A stretch of DNA of 64,000 nucleotides from positions 434,001 through 498,000 of the forward strand of contig CAWCEN010000002.1 of assembly GCA_963794605.1 (NCBI GenBank), written 5' to 3'. Source of the stretch: VAXT01 sp963794605. Its GTDB lineage: Bacteria; Actinomycetota; Thermoleophilia; Gaiellales; Gaiellaceae. Below, one piece after another: positions 1-8,360 of the stretch. Position 1 is the stretch's first letter; every line of letters begins with the position of its first letter. A model generated the notes under the pieces. It made no database searches. It was not told the DNA's origin and worked only from the letters and a program-made list of their open reading frames with translations. Made by a program: the position numbers and the translations under genes.

Positions 1-149
1 TCGAGCCGCGACGTGACGGCGTCTGGATCGAAGACGTGGGATCGACCAATGGCACGTTCGTCAACGGCGTCCGGCTCAGCCGGGCGCGCAAGCTTGCCGC
101 GGGCGACCTCGTCCGGGTCGGCGGCACGGACCTGAGGTTCGAGACGTGA
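1..149 (+). CDS. FHA-domain protein, C-terminal fragment (5' end outside window)
   Basis: Only the last 48 codons are in the window. They read as the end of a forkhead-associated phosphothreonine-binding domain: the D-V-G-S-T-N-G-T-F-V-N-G motif at codons 12-23 is the conserved FHA loop and strand, followed by the closing beta strands and a stop at 147-149. The stop overlaps the GTG start of the PP2C gene by 4 bp, so it is translationally coupled. By position it corresponds to the FhaB-type partner of PknB/PstP in actinobacteria. The N-terminal part cannot be assessed. Confidence 0.9.
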   Translation, partial: EPRRDGVWIEDVGSTNGTFVNGVRLSRARKLAAGDLVRVGGTDLRFET

Positions 150-1162
150 GCGCCCTCGGTCGCAGTACCGGGCTTTCTCATCCTGGTCGAAGGCGGCGCC
201 GAAACGAGGACGCCTGGGTCTGCCATCCGCCGCTGTTCGCCGTCGCGGACGGGATGGGGGGCGCGCGCGGGGGCGAGATCGCGTCTCGCGTCGCCGCAAG
301 CGCGCTCGGCGAGACGGTCGACGGCAGCGGCGAGGAACGCGTAGTCGCGCTGATCCAGGAGGCGAACCGCCAGGTCTACGAACGTGCGCGGGAGGACTCG
401 GACGCGTCAGGGATGGGTACGACGATCACGGTCGCGCTGTTCGAGAACGGGATCGTCTCCATCGGCCACGTCGGCGACTCGCGCGCGTACCTGATCCGCG
501 ACCGCAAGGTCGACCAGCTGACCGAGGACCATTCGCTCGTTGCGGAGCTCGTCCGCAGTGGCCGCCTGTCGCCCGAGGAGGCCGAGACGCACCCGCAGCG
601 CTCCGTCATCACGCGCGCGCTGGGGACCGACCCGGACGTCGACGTCGACTCGTTCTCGGTCGAGGCCAACCCCGGCGACCTGTTCCTGATCTGCTCCGAC
701 GGCCTGACGTCGATGGTCGGCGACGAGGAGATCCTCGAAGTCGTCGAACCGAACCGGGACGACCTCGACCTAGCCGCCAAGGAGCTCGTCAACGCCGCCA
801 ACCGAAGCGGCGGCGAGGACAACATCACCGTGGTCTTCTTCGAGGTCGTCGCTGACGGCGCCCAGGCGCCCGGTGAGACGAAGCCGATGCCGGTGGTCGG
901 CCTCGAGCGCCAGACGCAGGTGGACGAGGACACGCTGACCGAGCTCGACCGCGTGCCTGCGATCGACACGATGGTCGTGCCACCCGAGGAGGCGCGCGCG
1001 ATCGCAGCCATGCGTGCCGACGGCGCATCGGGCCGCGTCACCGAGGAGGAGCGAGAGGCGAAGCCGCACTTCGGCGTACAGGCAGCGCGGATGATCATCG
1101 CGCTCGGGGTCATCGTGGGCCTCCTGCTGCTCGTGATCTGGCTGTTCGGCCAGAGCCAGTGA
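146..1162 (+). CDS. pstP: PP2C-family Ser/Thr phosphatase, membrane anchored
   Basis: 338-residue PPM/PP2C metal-dependent phosphatase expected to dephosphorylate Ser/Thr kinases such as the PknB encoded downstream. Visible motifs are RRNEDA near residue 19, VADGMGG near 33-39, HVGDSRAY near 108-115, SDGLT near 184 and EDNITVV near 223-229; together they give the metal-binding Asp residues. One transmembrane helix lies near residues 312-333, so the catalytic domain is cytoplasmic. GTG start overlaps the FHA stop; the TGA overlaps the next start. Same layout as mycobacterial fhaB-pstP-rodA-pbpA-pknB. Confident assignment. Confidence 0.95.
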   Translation: MSALGRSTGLSHPGRRRRRNEDAWVCHPPLFAVADGMGGARGGEIASRVAASALGETVDGSGEERVVALIQEANRQVYERAREDSDASGMGTTITVALFENGIVSIGHVGDSRAYLIRDRKVDQLTEDHSLVAELVRSGRLSPEEAETHPQRSVITRALGTDPDVDVDSFSVEANPGDLFLICSDGLTSMVGDEEILEVVEPNRDDLDLAAKELVNAANRSGGEDNITVVFFEVVADGAQAPGETKPMPVVGLERQTQVDEDTLTELDRVPAIDTMVVPPEEARAIAAMRADGASGRVTEEEREAKPHFGVQAARMIIALGVIVGLLLLVIWLFGQSQ

Positions 1163-2454
1163 TGTTCTCGCTCAGCTACCGCAACCGGGAGCTCGTCAAC
1201 CTCTTCGTCGTCGCCGTGCTCACGGGCGTCGGCTTCGCGAGCGTCTACATCGCACGGCAGGACGTCGTCTCCACGGGCTCGCTCTCGTACGCGCTCTTCT
1301 TCTTCGCGCTCTATCTGGCCGCACACGTCGTTGCCCGGATCACGGTCCCGCAGGCCGACCCGTACCTACTGCCCATGGCCGCGCTCCTGACCGCGATCGG
1401 CGTGACCGAGATCTATCGGCTGCACCCGGACAACGCGTTCCGTCAGGGGCTCTGGATCGTCGTCGGCGTCGCTGCGTTCTCCGCGACGCTCCTGCTCCTG
1501 CGCTACGACTACCGGCGGCTCGAGAGCTACAAGTACCTGTTCGGGCTGGCTGCGATCGGGCTGCTCCTGCTTCCGGCGCTGCCCGTGATCGGCGAAACCG
1601 TCAACGGGGCCCGGCTGTGGGTGCACGTCGGCGGCATCCAGTTCCAGCCCGGCGAGCTGGCGAAGATCATGCTGATCGTCTTCCTCGCCGGCTATCTCCG
1701 CGAGAAGCGGGAGGTCCTCGCCCAGGGGCGGATCAAGGACTTCGGCCCGCTGCTCGCGATCTGGGGCGCGGCGATGCTCGTCCTCGTCGAGACGAACGAC
1801 CTCGGCAGCGGGCTCCTCTACTTCGGGATCTTCCTGGCGATGCTCTATGTCGCCACGGCCCGCGCGTGGTTCGTTGGCGCGGGCCTCGTGCTCTTCCTCG
1901 CGGGAGCGGCGGCCGTCTACAAGGCCGTGCCGCGGGTCGAGGAGCGCGTCACCGTCTGGCTCGACCCCTGGCCGCACGCGCACACGTCCGGCTACCAGAT
2001 CGTCCAGTCGTCGTACTCCATCGCGAACGGCGGCTTCTCCGGAAAGGGCTTCGGGAAGGGCGTCTTCGCGACCACGAACGGGCACGACCTGATCCCGTTC
2101 CTCCCGACCGATTTCATCTACTCCGCGCTCGCCCAGGAGCTCGGACTGGTCGGCTCCGCGGCGCTGCTGCTCGTCTACATGCTGTTCTGCCTGCGCGGCT
2201 TCCGGATCGCGATGCTCGCTCAGGACGGCTTCTCGAAGCTGCTCGCGCTCGGGCTCACGTTCGGCTTCGCGCTGCAGACGTTCATCATCGTCGGCGGCGT
2301 CCTGCGGATCATCCCGCTGACCGGGATCACGCTCCCCTTCGTCAGCTACGGAGGGTCGAGCGTCGTCGCCAACTTCGTCCTGCTCGCGGGCCTCCTGCTC
2401 GTCTCGCACCGGGCGAACGCTTCGAGCCAGCTCGCACTGGGAGGCCGCGAGTGA
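1159..2454 (+). CDS. rodA: RodA/FtsW-type SEDS peptidoglycan glycosyltransferase
   Basis: 431-residue polytopic membrane protein of the SEDS family, which polymerises lipid II into glycan strands. Family signatures seen: GELAKIMLIVFLAGYL near residue 170, a NDLGSG motif in the long central loop, and the C-terminal PFLPTDFIYS and GGSSVVANFVLLA segments. It sits directly upstream of its expected partner, a class B penicillin-binding protein, with a 4-bp overlap. The start may be GTG at 1159 or the following ATG at 1162. Operon context favours RodA over the division-specific FtsW, but sequence alone does not separate them. Confidence 0.92.
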   Translation: MMFSLSYRNRELVNLFVVAVLTGVGFASVYIARQDVVSTGSLSYALFFFALYLAAHVVARITVPQADPYLLPMAALLTAIGVTEIYRLHPDNAFRQGLWIVVGVAAFSATLLLLRYDYRRLESYKYLFGLAAIGLLLLPALPVIGETVNGARLWVHVGGIQFQPGELAKIMLIVFLAGYLREKREVLAQGRIKDFGPLLAIWGAAMLVLVETNDLGSGLLYFGIFLAMLYVATARAWFVGAGLVLFLAGAAAVYKAVPRVEERVTVWLDPWPHAHTSGYQIVQSSYSIANGGFSGKGFGKGVFATTNGHDLIPFLPTDFIYSALAQELGLVGSAALLLVYMLFCLRGFRIAMLAQDGFSKLLALGLTFGFALQTFIIVGGVLRIIPLTGITLPFVSYGGSSVVANFVLLAGLLLVSHRANASSQLALGGRE

Positions 2455-3914
2455 ACCGCCAGATCACGCGTGTCGCGGTCGTCGGGCTCGTTCTGCTCGC
2501 GTCACTCATCGTCGGGACGACCTACTGGCAGGCCTGGGCGGCGAGCGGGCTGGCCGACAGGCAGGACAACTCGATCCAGCGCGTCGCGCAGTTCACGATC
2601 AAGCGCGGGAAGATCGTCGCCGGCGACGGCCGCACGATCCTCGCCGACAACTACCGGCGCCGGGCCGGCGGCCAGACGCTCTACTTCCGCAAGTACCCGC
2701 AGCGCGGGCTCGCGGCCCATATCGTCGGCTACTCGACCCAGGTGCGCTCACGAGCCGGGCTCGAGGAGTCCGAAAACGACTTCCTGACCGGCTCGAACAC
2801 GAACCTGAGCACCGTGGTCGACACGACGCTCGACAAGCTCAAGGGCGAGACGATCAAGGGCAACGACCTGCACCTGACCTTGCAGCCGAAGGCGCAGCGG
2901 GTGGCGCTCAATGCGCTCGGCGGGAAGTGCGGCGCCGCCGTCGCGCTCGACACGAAGACCGGGGCCATGCTCGTCAGCGTGTCGAGCCCGACCTACGACC
3001 CGAACCTGATCGAGAACCACTTCAACCTCGCGTCGCGACCCAAGTTCGGCTGCTCGCCGCTCTTCAACAGGGCCCAAGCGGGCCTCTACGTCCCGGGCTC
3101 CGCATACAAGGTCGTAACCGCCTCGGCCGCGCTCGACAGCGGCAAGTTCAACGTCAACTCGACGTTCTACGACCCCGGTTTTTGCACCGAGTACGGCAAG
3201 CCGGTCTTCAACTTCGCCGACCAGAGCGGGCCCGAGCAGTTCGGAACCGTCAGCTTCACGCAGGCGCTCCAGCACTCGATCAACGCGGTCTTCTGCAACA
3301 TCGGGAAGGCACTCGGGGCGAAGCTCATGCTCAACCACGCGAAGAAGTTCGGCCTCTATTCGGTGCCGCCGCTCGAGACACCCGTGAACGAGCGCGCGAT
3401 CAGCGGGCTCTACAACAAGGGCAAGCTGTTCTTCCCGAAGAACGACTTCCAGGTCGACCCGGGCCGGCTCGCGTTCGGCCAGGAGCGGATGCTCGTGACG
3501 CCGCTCCAAATGGCGATGGTCGCGGCCACGATCGCGAACGGCGGCGTCGTCATGCGGCCGTACGTCGTCGAGAAGGTCACCGCGCCGGATGGCTCGACCG
3601 TGATCACGACGAAGCCGGATCCGCTCGGGCGGGCCGTTCAGCCCACGCACGCGGCCCAGGTCAACGAGATGATGCAGGCCGTCGTCACCGGCGGGACGGG
3701 CACCGCGGCCCAGATCCCCGGCATCAGGGTCGCCGGCAAGACAGGAACCGCCGAGACCGGTGAGAACCATGTGAACACGACCTGGTTCATCGCCTTCGCG
3801 CCAGCCGACAACCCGCGCTTCGCCGTCGCGGTCGTCGTCGAGCGCCAGCAGGCAACCGGCGGCGAGATTGCCGCGCCGATCGCCAAGCAGATCATGGAGG
3901 CGCTGCTGAGGTGA
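2451..3914 (+). CDS. pbpA: Class B penicillin-binding protein (transpeptidase)
   Basis: 487-residue peptidoglycan transpeptidase with one N-terminal membrane helix (about residues 8-25). Catalytic motifs are all present: SAYK with the nucleophile Ser217 and Lys220, SIN at 276-278, and KTG at 430-432. It would cross-link glycan made by the SEDS protein encoded immediately upstream, with which it overlaps by 4 bp. GTG start at 2451 is chosen because it overlaps the upstream TGA and precedes the membrane anchor; the same frame stays open upstream by chance. Length fits the PbpA group of actinobacteria. Confidence 0.94.
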   Translation: MNRQITRVAVVGLVLLASLIVGTTYWQAWAASGLADRQDNSIQRVAQFTIKRGKIVAGDGRTILADNYRRRAGGQTLYFRKYPQRGLAAHIVGYSTQVRSRAGLEESENDFLTGSNTNLSTVVDTTLDKLKGETIKGNDLHLTLQPKAQRVALNALGGKCGAAVALDTKTGAMLVSVSSPTYDPNLIENHFNLASRPKFGCSPLFNRAQAGLYVPGSAYKVVTASAALDSGKFNVNSTFYDPGFCTEYGKPVFNFADQSGPEQFGTVSFTQALQHSINAVFCNIGKALGAKLMLNHAKKFGLYSVPPLETPVNERAISGLYNKGKLFFPKNDFQVDPGRLAFGQERMLVTPLQMAMVAATIANGGVVMRPYVVEKVTAPDGSTVITTKPDPLGRAVQPTHAAQVNEMMQAVVTGGTGTAAQIPGIRVAGKTGTAETGENHVNTTWFIAFAPADNPRFAVAVVVERQQATGGEIAAPIAKQIMEALLR

Positions 3915-5809
3915 CGGTCTCGGACACGCTCATCAACACCCTCTTCGACGGCCGCTACCGGATCATGCGGAAGCTCGGCTCGGGCGGGATGGCGGATGTC
4001 TACCTCGCCGAGGACGAGGAGCTCGGGCGACGAGTCGCGATCAAGATCCTGAACGACAGGTACGCGCCGGACGAACAGTTCGTCGAGCGCTTCCGCCGCG
4101 AGGCGAAGAACGCCGCCGGGCTCTCGCACCCGAACATCGTCTCGATCTACGACCGTGGCGAGGCCGAGGGCACCTACTACATCGCGATGGAGTACCTCGA
4201 CGGGCGGAGCCTCAAGGAGCTCGTCGTCGCGCGCGGGCCACTGCCGATTCCCGATGCGATCGCGGCCACGCGCCAGGTGCTCGCAGCGCTGCGGTTCGCG
4301 CACCGGAAGGGCGTCGTCCACCGGGACATCAAGCCGCACAACGTAATGGCGGACGCCGACGGGCGCCTGAAGGTGACGGACTTCGGCATCGCGCGGGCCG
4401 GGGTGAGCCAGATGACCGAGGCGGGCTCGATCATCGGTACCGCGCAGTACCTCTCGCCGGAGCAGGCCCGCGGCGCGCCCGTCGACCAGCGCTCCGACCT
4501 CTATTCGATCGGCATCGTCCTCTACGAAATGCTCACGGGCCAGGTGCCGTTCACCGGCGAGAGCCCGGTCGAGATCGCGATGAAGCACCTCTCGGACACG
4601 CCGCGACCGCCGTCGCTGCTGCGCTCGGACATCCCGCCCGACCTCGACATGGTCGTGCTGCGCGCGCTGGCCAAGAACCCCGAGGATCGCTTCCAGACGG
4701 CCGAGGAGATGGATGCGGAGCTCGAGCGGGTCGCCGCAGGCGTGGGCGTGACCGCGGAGACGGCCGACGCGGCGACCGCGGTTCTCTCGGGCGCCGCACT
4801 CGCCGCGAGCGCTCCGACGGCGATCGTGCCTCCGCGGAGGCCGCCGACGGAGGCGCGCCCCTCGTACCGCTACGCCGATCCTCCGCCGAGACGTCGCCCC
4901 GTCTGGCCGTGGCTCCTCGCCCTGCTCCTCGTCGTCGTGGCAGCCGTGGCGGGCTGGTACGCGTTCGCCCAGCTCCAGGATTCGCTGGGCGGCTCGAACA
5001 CCGCCTCGGTGCCGAACGTCGTGCCGATGCGCGAGGACCTCGCGGTTGCGAAGCTGAACGAGAAGGGCCTCGGCGCGACCGTCCACCGCCAGCCGCACGA
5101 TACGGTCAAGATCGGCTTTGTCTACCAGCAGGGAACGGCGCCCGGCGTGCGGCTCGACAAGGGCAGCCGAGTCGACGTCTATGTCTCGCTGGGCCCGCCG
5201 AAGGTCCATGTGCCGGACGTGATGGGCAAGTCCCGAGACGATGCGATCGCGGCGCTCGCCGACGCCAAGCTGAAGTTCAAGGTGCTCCAGGTCTTCTCGA
5301 AAGAGGACGCCGACACAGTTGTTGCTCAACAACCTCGCGGCGGCCAGATCGTGAACCGGGGCTCGATAGTGCACATCAACGTCTCGAAGGGCCTCCAGCC
5401 GCTCCAGGTGCCGGACGTCCGCGGACAGCTCTTCGACAACGCGGCCGGGCAGCTGCAGGGCGCCGGCTTCGCAGTGGCGAGACGAGACGTCGAGTCCTCC
5501 CAGCCGAAGGACACCGTGATCGACCAGGACCCGCGCGGCGGTGGCTCGCTGTCGCGTGGAGGAACGGTCACGCTCTTCGTCTCCAAGGGGCCGAAGCAGA
5601 CGACGATCCCGGACGTGTCGAGTCAGGACGAAGACTCCGCCACTCAGGTGCTCGAGCAGTCGGGCTTCAGCGTCGAAGTGCAGGACGAAGACACGACCGA
5701 CCCGGCGCAGGACGGGATCGTGCTCGCGCAGGATCCGGCCGGCGGCACCAGGGCGAAGCCCGGCACCACGGTGACGATCTTCGTCGGCCGCCTCGTCGAA
5801 GTTCCCTGA
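3911..5809 (+). CDS. pknB: PASTA-domain Ser/Thr protein kinase (PknB type)
   Basis: 632 residues. The N-terminal kinase domain has a glycine loop LGSGGMADV (22-30), catalytic Lys45, HRDIKPHN with Asp139, and DFG at 157-159. A transmembrane helix near residues 332-353 follows a Pro-rich linker. Four extracellular PASTA repeats (each starting near a V-P-x-V/D-V or I-P-D-V strand) fill residues about 366-631; they are known in this family to bind muropeptides or lipid II. It closes the FHA-PP2C-RodA-PBP operon, so it probably couples wall status to growth. GTG start overlaps the pbpA stop by 4 bp. Confidence 0.96.
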   Translation: MTVSDTLINTLFDGRYRIMRKLGSGGMADVYLAEDEELGRRVAIKILNDRYAPDEQFVERFRREAKNAAGLSHPNIVSIYDRGEAEGTYYIAMEYLDGRSLKELVVARGPLPIPDAIAATRQVLAALRFAHRKGVVHRDIKPHNVMADADGRLKVTDFGIARAGVSQMTEAGSIIGTAQYLSPEQARGAPVDQRSDLYSIGIVLYEMLTGQVPFTGESPVEIAMKHLSDTPRPPSLLRSDIPPDLDMVVLRALAKNPEDRFQTAEEMDAELERVAAGVGVTAETADAATAVLSGAALAASAPTAIVPPRRPPTEARPSYRYADPPPRRRPVWPWLLALLLVVVAAVAGWYAFAQLQDSLGGSNTASVPNVVPMREDLAVAKLNEKGLGATVHRQPHDTVKIGFVYQQGTAPGVRLDKGSRVDVYVSLGPPKVHVPDVMGKSRDDAIAALADAKLKFKVLQVFSKEDADTVVAQQPRGGQIVNRGSIVHINVSKGLQPLQVPDVRGQLFDNAAGQLQGAGFAVARRDVESSQPKDTVIDQDPRGGGSLSRGGTVTLFVSKGPKQTTIPDVSSQDEDSATQVLEQSGFSVEVQDEDTTDPAQDGIVLAQDPAGGTRAKPGTTVTIFVGRLVEVP

Positions 5810-6831
5810 TGGCGCGCGTCCGCGTCGCCGTCCTGATGGGGGGCCGCTCGAGCGAACACGAGATCTCGCTCGCCTCGGCGCGGTCCGTGATCGACGCGCT
5901 CGACCCGGCGCGGTACGAGACCGTGACCGTCGAGATCGATCGTGACGGGCGATGGGAGCTCGGCGCCGGGTCACGAGCGGAGCTGGCGCGCGACGGGCGC
6001 TCGGCTGTGGAGACGTTGCCCGTGCCAACCTCGCGCGTCCCCGAGACGCTCGCCGGCGTGGACGTCGTCTTCCCGGTGCTGCACGGGCCCTTTGGCGAGG
6101 ACGGGACCGTGCAGGGGCTGCTCGAGCTCGCGAACGTGCCGTACGTCGGCGCGGGCGTGACGGCGTCGGCTTTGTGCATGGACAAGGACCTGTTCAAGTC
6201 GGTGCTCCGCGACAAGGGGATCCCGGTCACGAAGAGCGTCACGCTTCTCCGGAGCCAGGACAGCTTCGAGAGCCCATTCGGCTTCCCGGTCTTCGTGAAG
6301 CCGGCTCGGCTCGGCTCGTCGGTCGGGATCACGAAGGCTCGCTCGGAGCAGGAGCTTCGCGCCGGGATCGACCTCGCGTTCCAGCACGACGAGAAGGTGC
6401 TCGTCGAGGAGTTCGTGAGCGGCGTCGAGGTCGAGTGCAGCGTCCTCGGAAACGAGCAGCCGATCGCGTCGATTCCGGGTGAGATCGTCGCCAACGCGGA
6501 CTGGTACGACTACTCGGCGAAGTACGACGAAGGCGGGATGGAGCTCGTGATTCCGCCGCGGGTCTCCGAGGAGGCGATCGCGCGCGTGCAGGAGGTCTCG
6601 GTGGAGGCGTTCCGCGTGACCGACTGCGAGGGCATGGCGCGTGCCGACTGCTTCGTGCGCGACGACGGCGAGGTGCTCGTCAACGAGCTGAACACGATCC
6701 CCGGCTTCACGGCGACGAGCGTGTACGCGAAGCTCTTCGAGGCGTCGGGGATCCCGTACGAGGAGCTCCTCGAGCGCCTCGTCCAACTCGCGCTGGAACG
6801 CCACGAGCGCCGCGCGAAGCTCCGCTTCTAG
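5809..6831 (+). CDS. ddl: D-alanine--D-alanine ligase
   Basis: 340-residue ATP-grasp ligase that joins two D-Ala for the peptidoglycan stem peptide. Seen: N-terminal VAVLMGGRSSEHEISL (Ddl signature 1, about residues 6-21), HGPFGEDGTVQG near residue 94, and the metal/ATP-binding VNELNTIPGFT near residue 292. ATG start shares one base with the pknB stop. Placement at the end of a wall-synthesis operon is consistent. The reading frame is open for 900 bp upstream inside pknB, but the ATG at 5809 begins the recognisable fold. Confidence 0.95.
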   Translation: MARVRVAVLMGGRSSEHEISLASARSVIDALDPARYETVTVEIDRDGRWELGAGSRAELARDGRSAVETLPVPTSRVPETLAGVDVVFPVLHGPFGEDGTVQGLLELANVPYVGAGVTASALCMDKDLFKSVLRDKGIPVTKSVTLLRSQDSFESPFGFPVFVKPARLGSSVGITKARSEQELRAGIDLAFQHDEKVLVEEFVSGVEVECSVLGNEQPIASIPGEIVANADWYDYSAKYDEGGMELVIPPRVSEEAIARVQEVSVEAFRVTDCEGMARADCFVRDDGEVLVNELNTIPGFTATSVYAKLFEASGIPYEELLERLVQLALERHERRAKLRF

Positions 6832-6845
6832 CTAACAGTTCCTTA

Positions 6846-6886
6846 ACAGGGTCTGACCCCGTGATCTTTACAGGGTCTGACCCCGT
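6846..6886. repeat. Two direct copies of a 17-bp GGGTCTGACCCC dyad element
   Basis: Between convergent ddl and the kinase gene, the 17-mer acagggtctgaccccgt occurs at 6846-6862 and again at 6870-6886, separated by 7 bp. Each copy is an imperfect dyad (GGGTC-tga-... pairing with GACCC), and the pair is flanked by ttaac/gttaa. It may act as a bidirectional terminator or be a REP-like sequence. Confidence 0.75.
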
Positions 6887-6892
6887 TAACGC

Positions 6893-8332
6893 TCAGGTTT
6901 TTGCTCGGACCTCGCTGATCGCGGCCTGGCCCTCGCGGCTGGGCAACCGGAGCCAGACCAGGTAGTAGCGGTAGCTCTTTCCGTTCGTGTCGATCGAGAA
7001 CGTCGTCGATCCCGACACGCCCTTACGGTCGGACACGGGCACGAAGCCGGAGTCTGGAGAATCGCTCCCCTCGATCACCGCGCTGAACGGCGTGCCGGTG
7101 CCGTCGACGGTCATCTCTCCGAGCGCAGCGCGGCGCGGCGCCCGTAGAACCAGGCCCACGCCCTCCTTGGTAAACCCACCCGGCTGGTACTCCTCGGTCG
7201 TCCATGCAGTTGACGGGCTGCCATCCGTCGCGCCGCTTGCATCGTCGTCGTGCTCGGAGTTGTCCCCTTCGGGGTCGTAGGCGTTGATCCCCTGGAGCCG
7301 GACCGGCTTCGAAGGTGCAGACGCGACGTGGAGCGCCTTCTTCGCCGAGTCGTTCGAGAGCAGCAGGTACGTCCCGCCTGCGACGAGCAGCGCCCCCAGG
7401 AGAACGATCAGCGCGATGCCCACCGGGAATCGCCGGGGCTCCCGCTGCGGCCTCGTTCGGCGGGGACGAAGCGGCGGCGGGACGATCATCGTCGCCCCCT
7501 CCCCGTCGGGCCCGTCCAGCTCGGCGAGACAGAGCTCGAGCTCGACGCCGAACTCGTCCATCGACGCGAACCGGTCGGCCGGATCCTTCGCCATCGCGCG
7601 CTGGACGGCGAGGTCGAGCCGGAGCGGACAGTCCGGCCGGTGCGCGAGCACGGTCGGCGGCGGCTCGCTCACATGGCGCATTGCGACCGCCACGAAGCTG
7701 TCGCCCGAGAACGGCACCTCGCCGGTGACCAGCTCGTAGAGCACCGCCCCGAGCGAGTAGATGTCCGTCCTCGGGTCGACCTTCTGCCCGCGGGCCTGCT
7801 CGGGCGCGATGTAGTCGCTCGTCCCGAGCACGGTCCCGGTCTGCGTGACGCCGTGCACGTCGAGCGAGCGCGCGATCCCGAAGTCGGTCACCTTCGCCTG
7901 CCCGTCGTCGTTCAGCAGAACGTTCTGCGGCTTCACGTCGCGGTGCACGAGCCCGCGGGCGTGTGCGAACGAGAGCGCGTGCGCGACCTGGAGGGAGAGC
8001 TGGATCGCCTCACGCGGATCGAGCGGCCCACCCGCCGACAGCTGCTTCAGGTTCTGCCCGTCGACGTACTCGAAGACGATGAACTGGCGCCCGTCCTGCT
8101 CGCCTCGGTCGATGACGGTGACGATGTTCGGATGCGCCAGCTGCGCGACCGCGCGCGCCTCGCGGCGAAAGCGCTCGACGTAATCCTCGTCGCGCGTGTA
8201 CTGCTCGTGCAGGATCTTCAGCGCAACGGTGCGTTCGAGCAGCCGATCGTGCGCGCGGAACACGTTCGACATGCCGCCGGAGCCGACGAGCTCCTCGAGC
8301 TCGTAGCGGCCCGCGATGAGCTCACCGACCAC
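6893..8332 (-). CDS. Ser/Thr protein kinase with extracellular discoidin-like domain
   Basis: 479 residues. The kinase domain (about 1-270) has a glycine loop VGSGGMSNVF, VALK, HRDVKPQN and DFG, so it is predicted active. A Pro/Arg linker and a transmembrane helix near 305-326 lead to an outside domain of about 140 residues with D-G-S-P-S-T-A-W-T-T-E-E-Y, typical of F5/8 type C or NPCBM-like carbohydrate-binding sandwiches. It resembles kinases linked to wall or lipid II flippase control; the ligand is unknown. GTG start at 8332. Convergent with ddl. Confidence 0.9.
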   Translation of the reverse strand: MVGELIAGRYELEELVGSGGMSNVFRAHDRLLERTVALKILHEQYTRDEDYVERFRREARAVAQLAHPNIVTVIDRGEQDGRQFIVFEYVDGQNLKQLSAGGPLDPREAIQLSLQVAHALSFAHARGLVHRDVKPQNVLLNDDGQAKVTDFGIARSLDVHGVTQTGTVLGTSDYIAPEQARGQKVDPRTDIYSLGAVLYELVTGEVPFSGDSFVAVAMRHVSEPPPTVLAHRPDCPLRLDLAVQRAMAKDPADRFASMDEFGVELELCLAELDGPDGEGATMIVPPPLRPRRTRPQREPRRFPVGIALIVLLGALLVAGGTYLLLSNDSAKKALHVASAPSKPVRLQGINAYDPEGDNSEHDDDASGATDGSPSTAWTTEEYQPGGFTKEGVGLVLRAPRRAALGEMTVDGTGTPFSAVIEGSDSPDSGFVPVSDRKGVSGSTTFSIDTNGKSYRYYLVWLRLPSREGQAAISEVRAKT

Positions 8333-8360
8333 GACCTGAAGTTTGGCTAAGGAGATGGGG

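Noticed and set aside
1366..2409. Long open frames antisense to rodA and to many other genes
   Set aside because: Arg/Asp/Glu-rich shadow frames caused by high GC; no domain resemblance.
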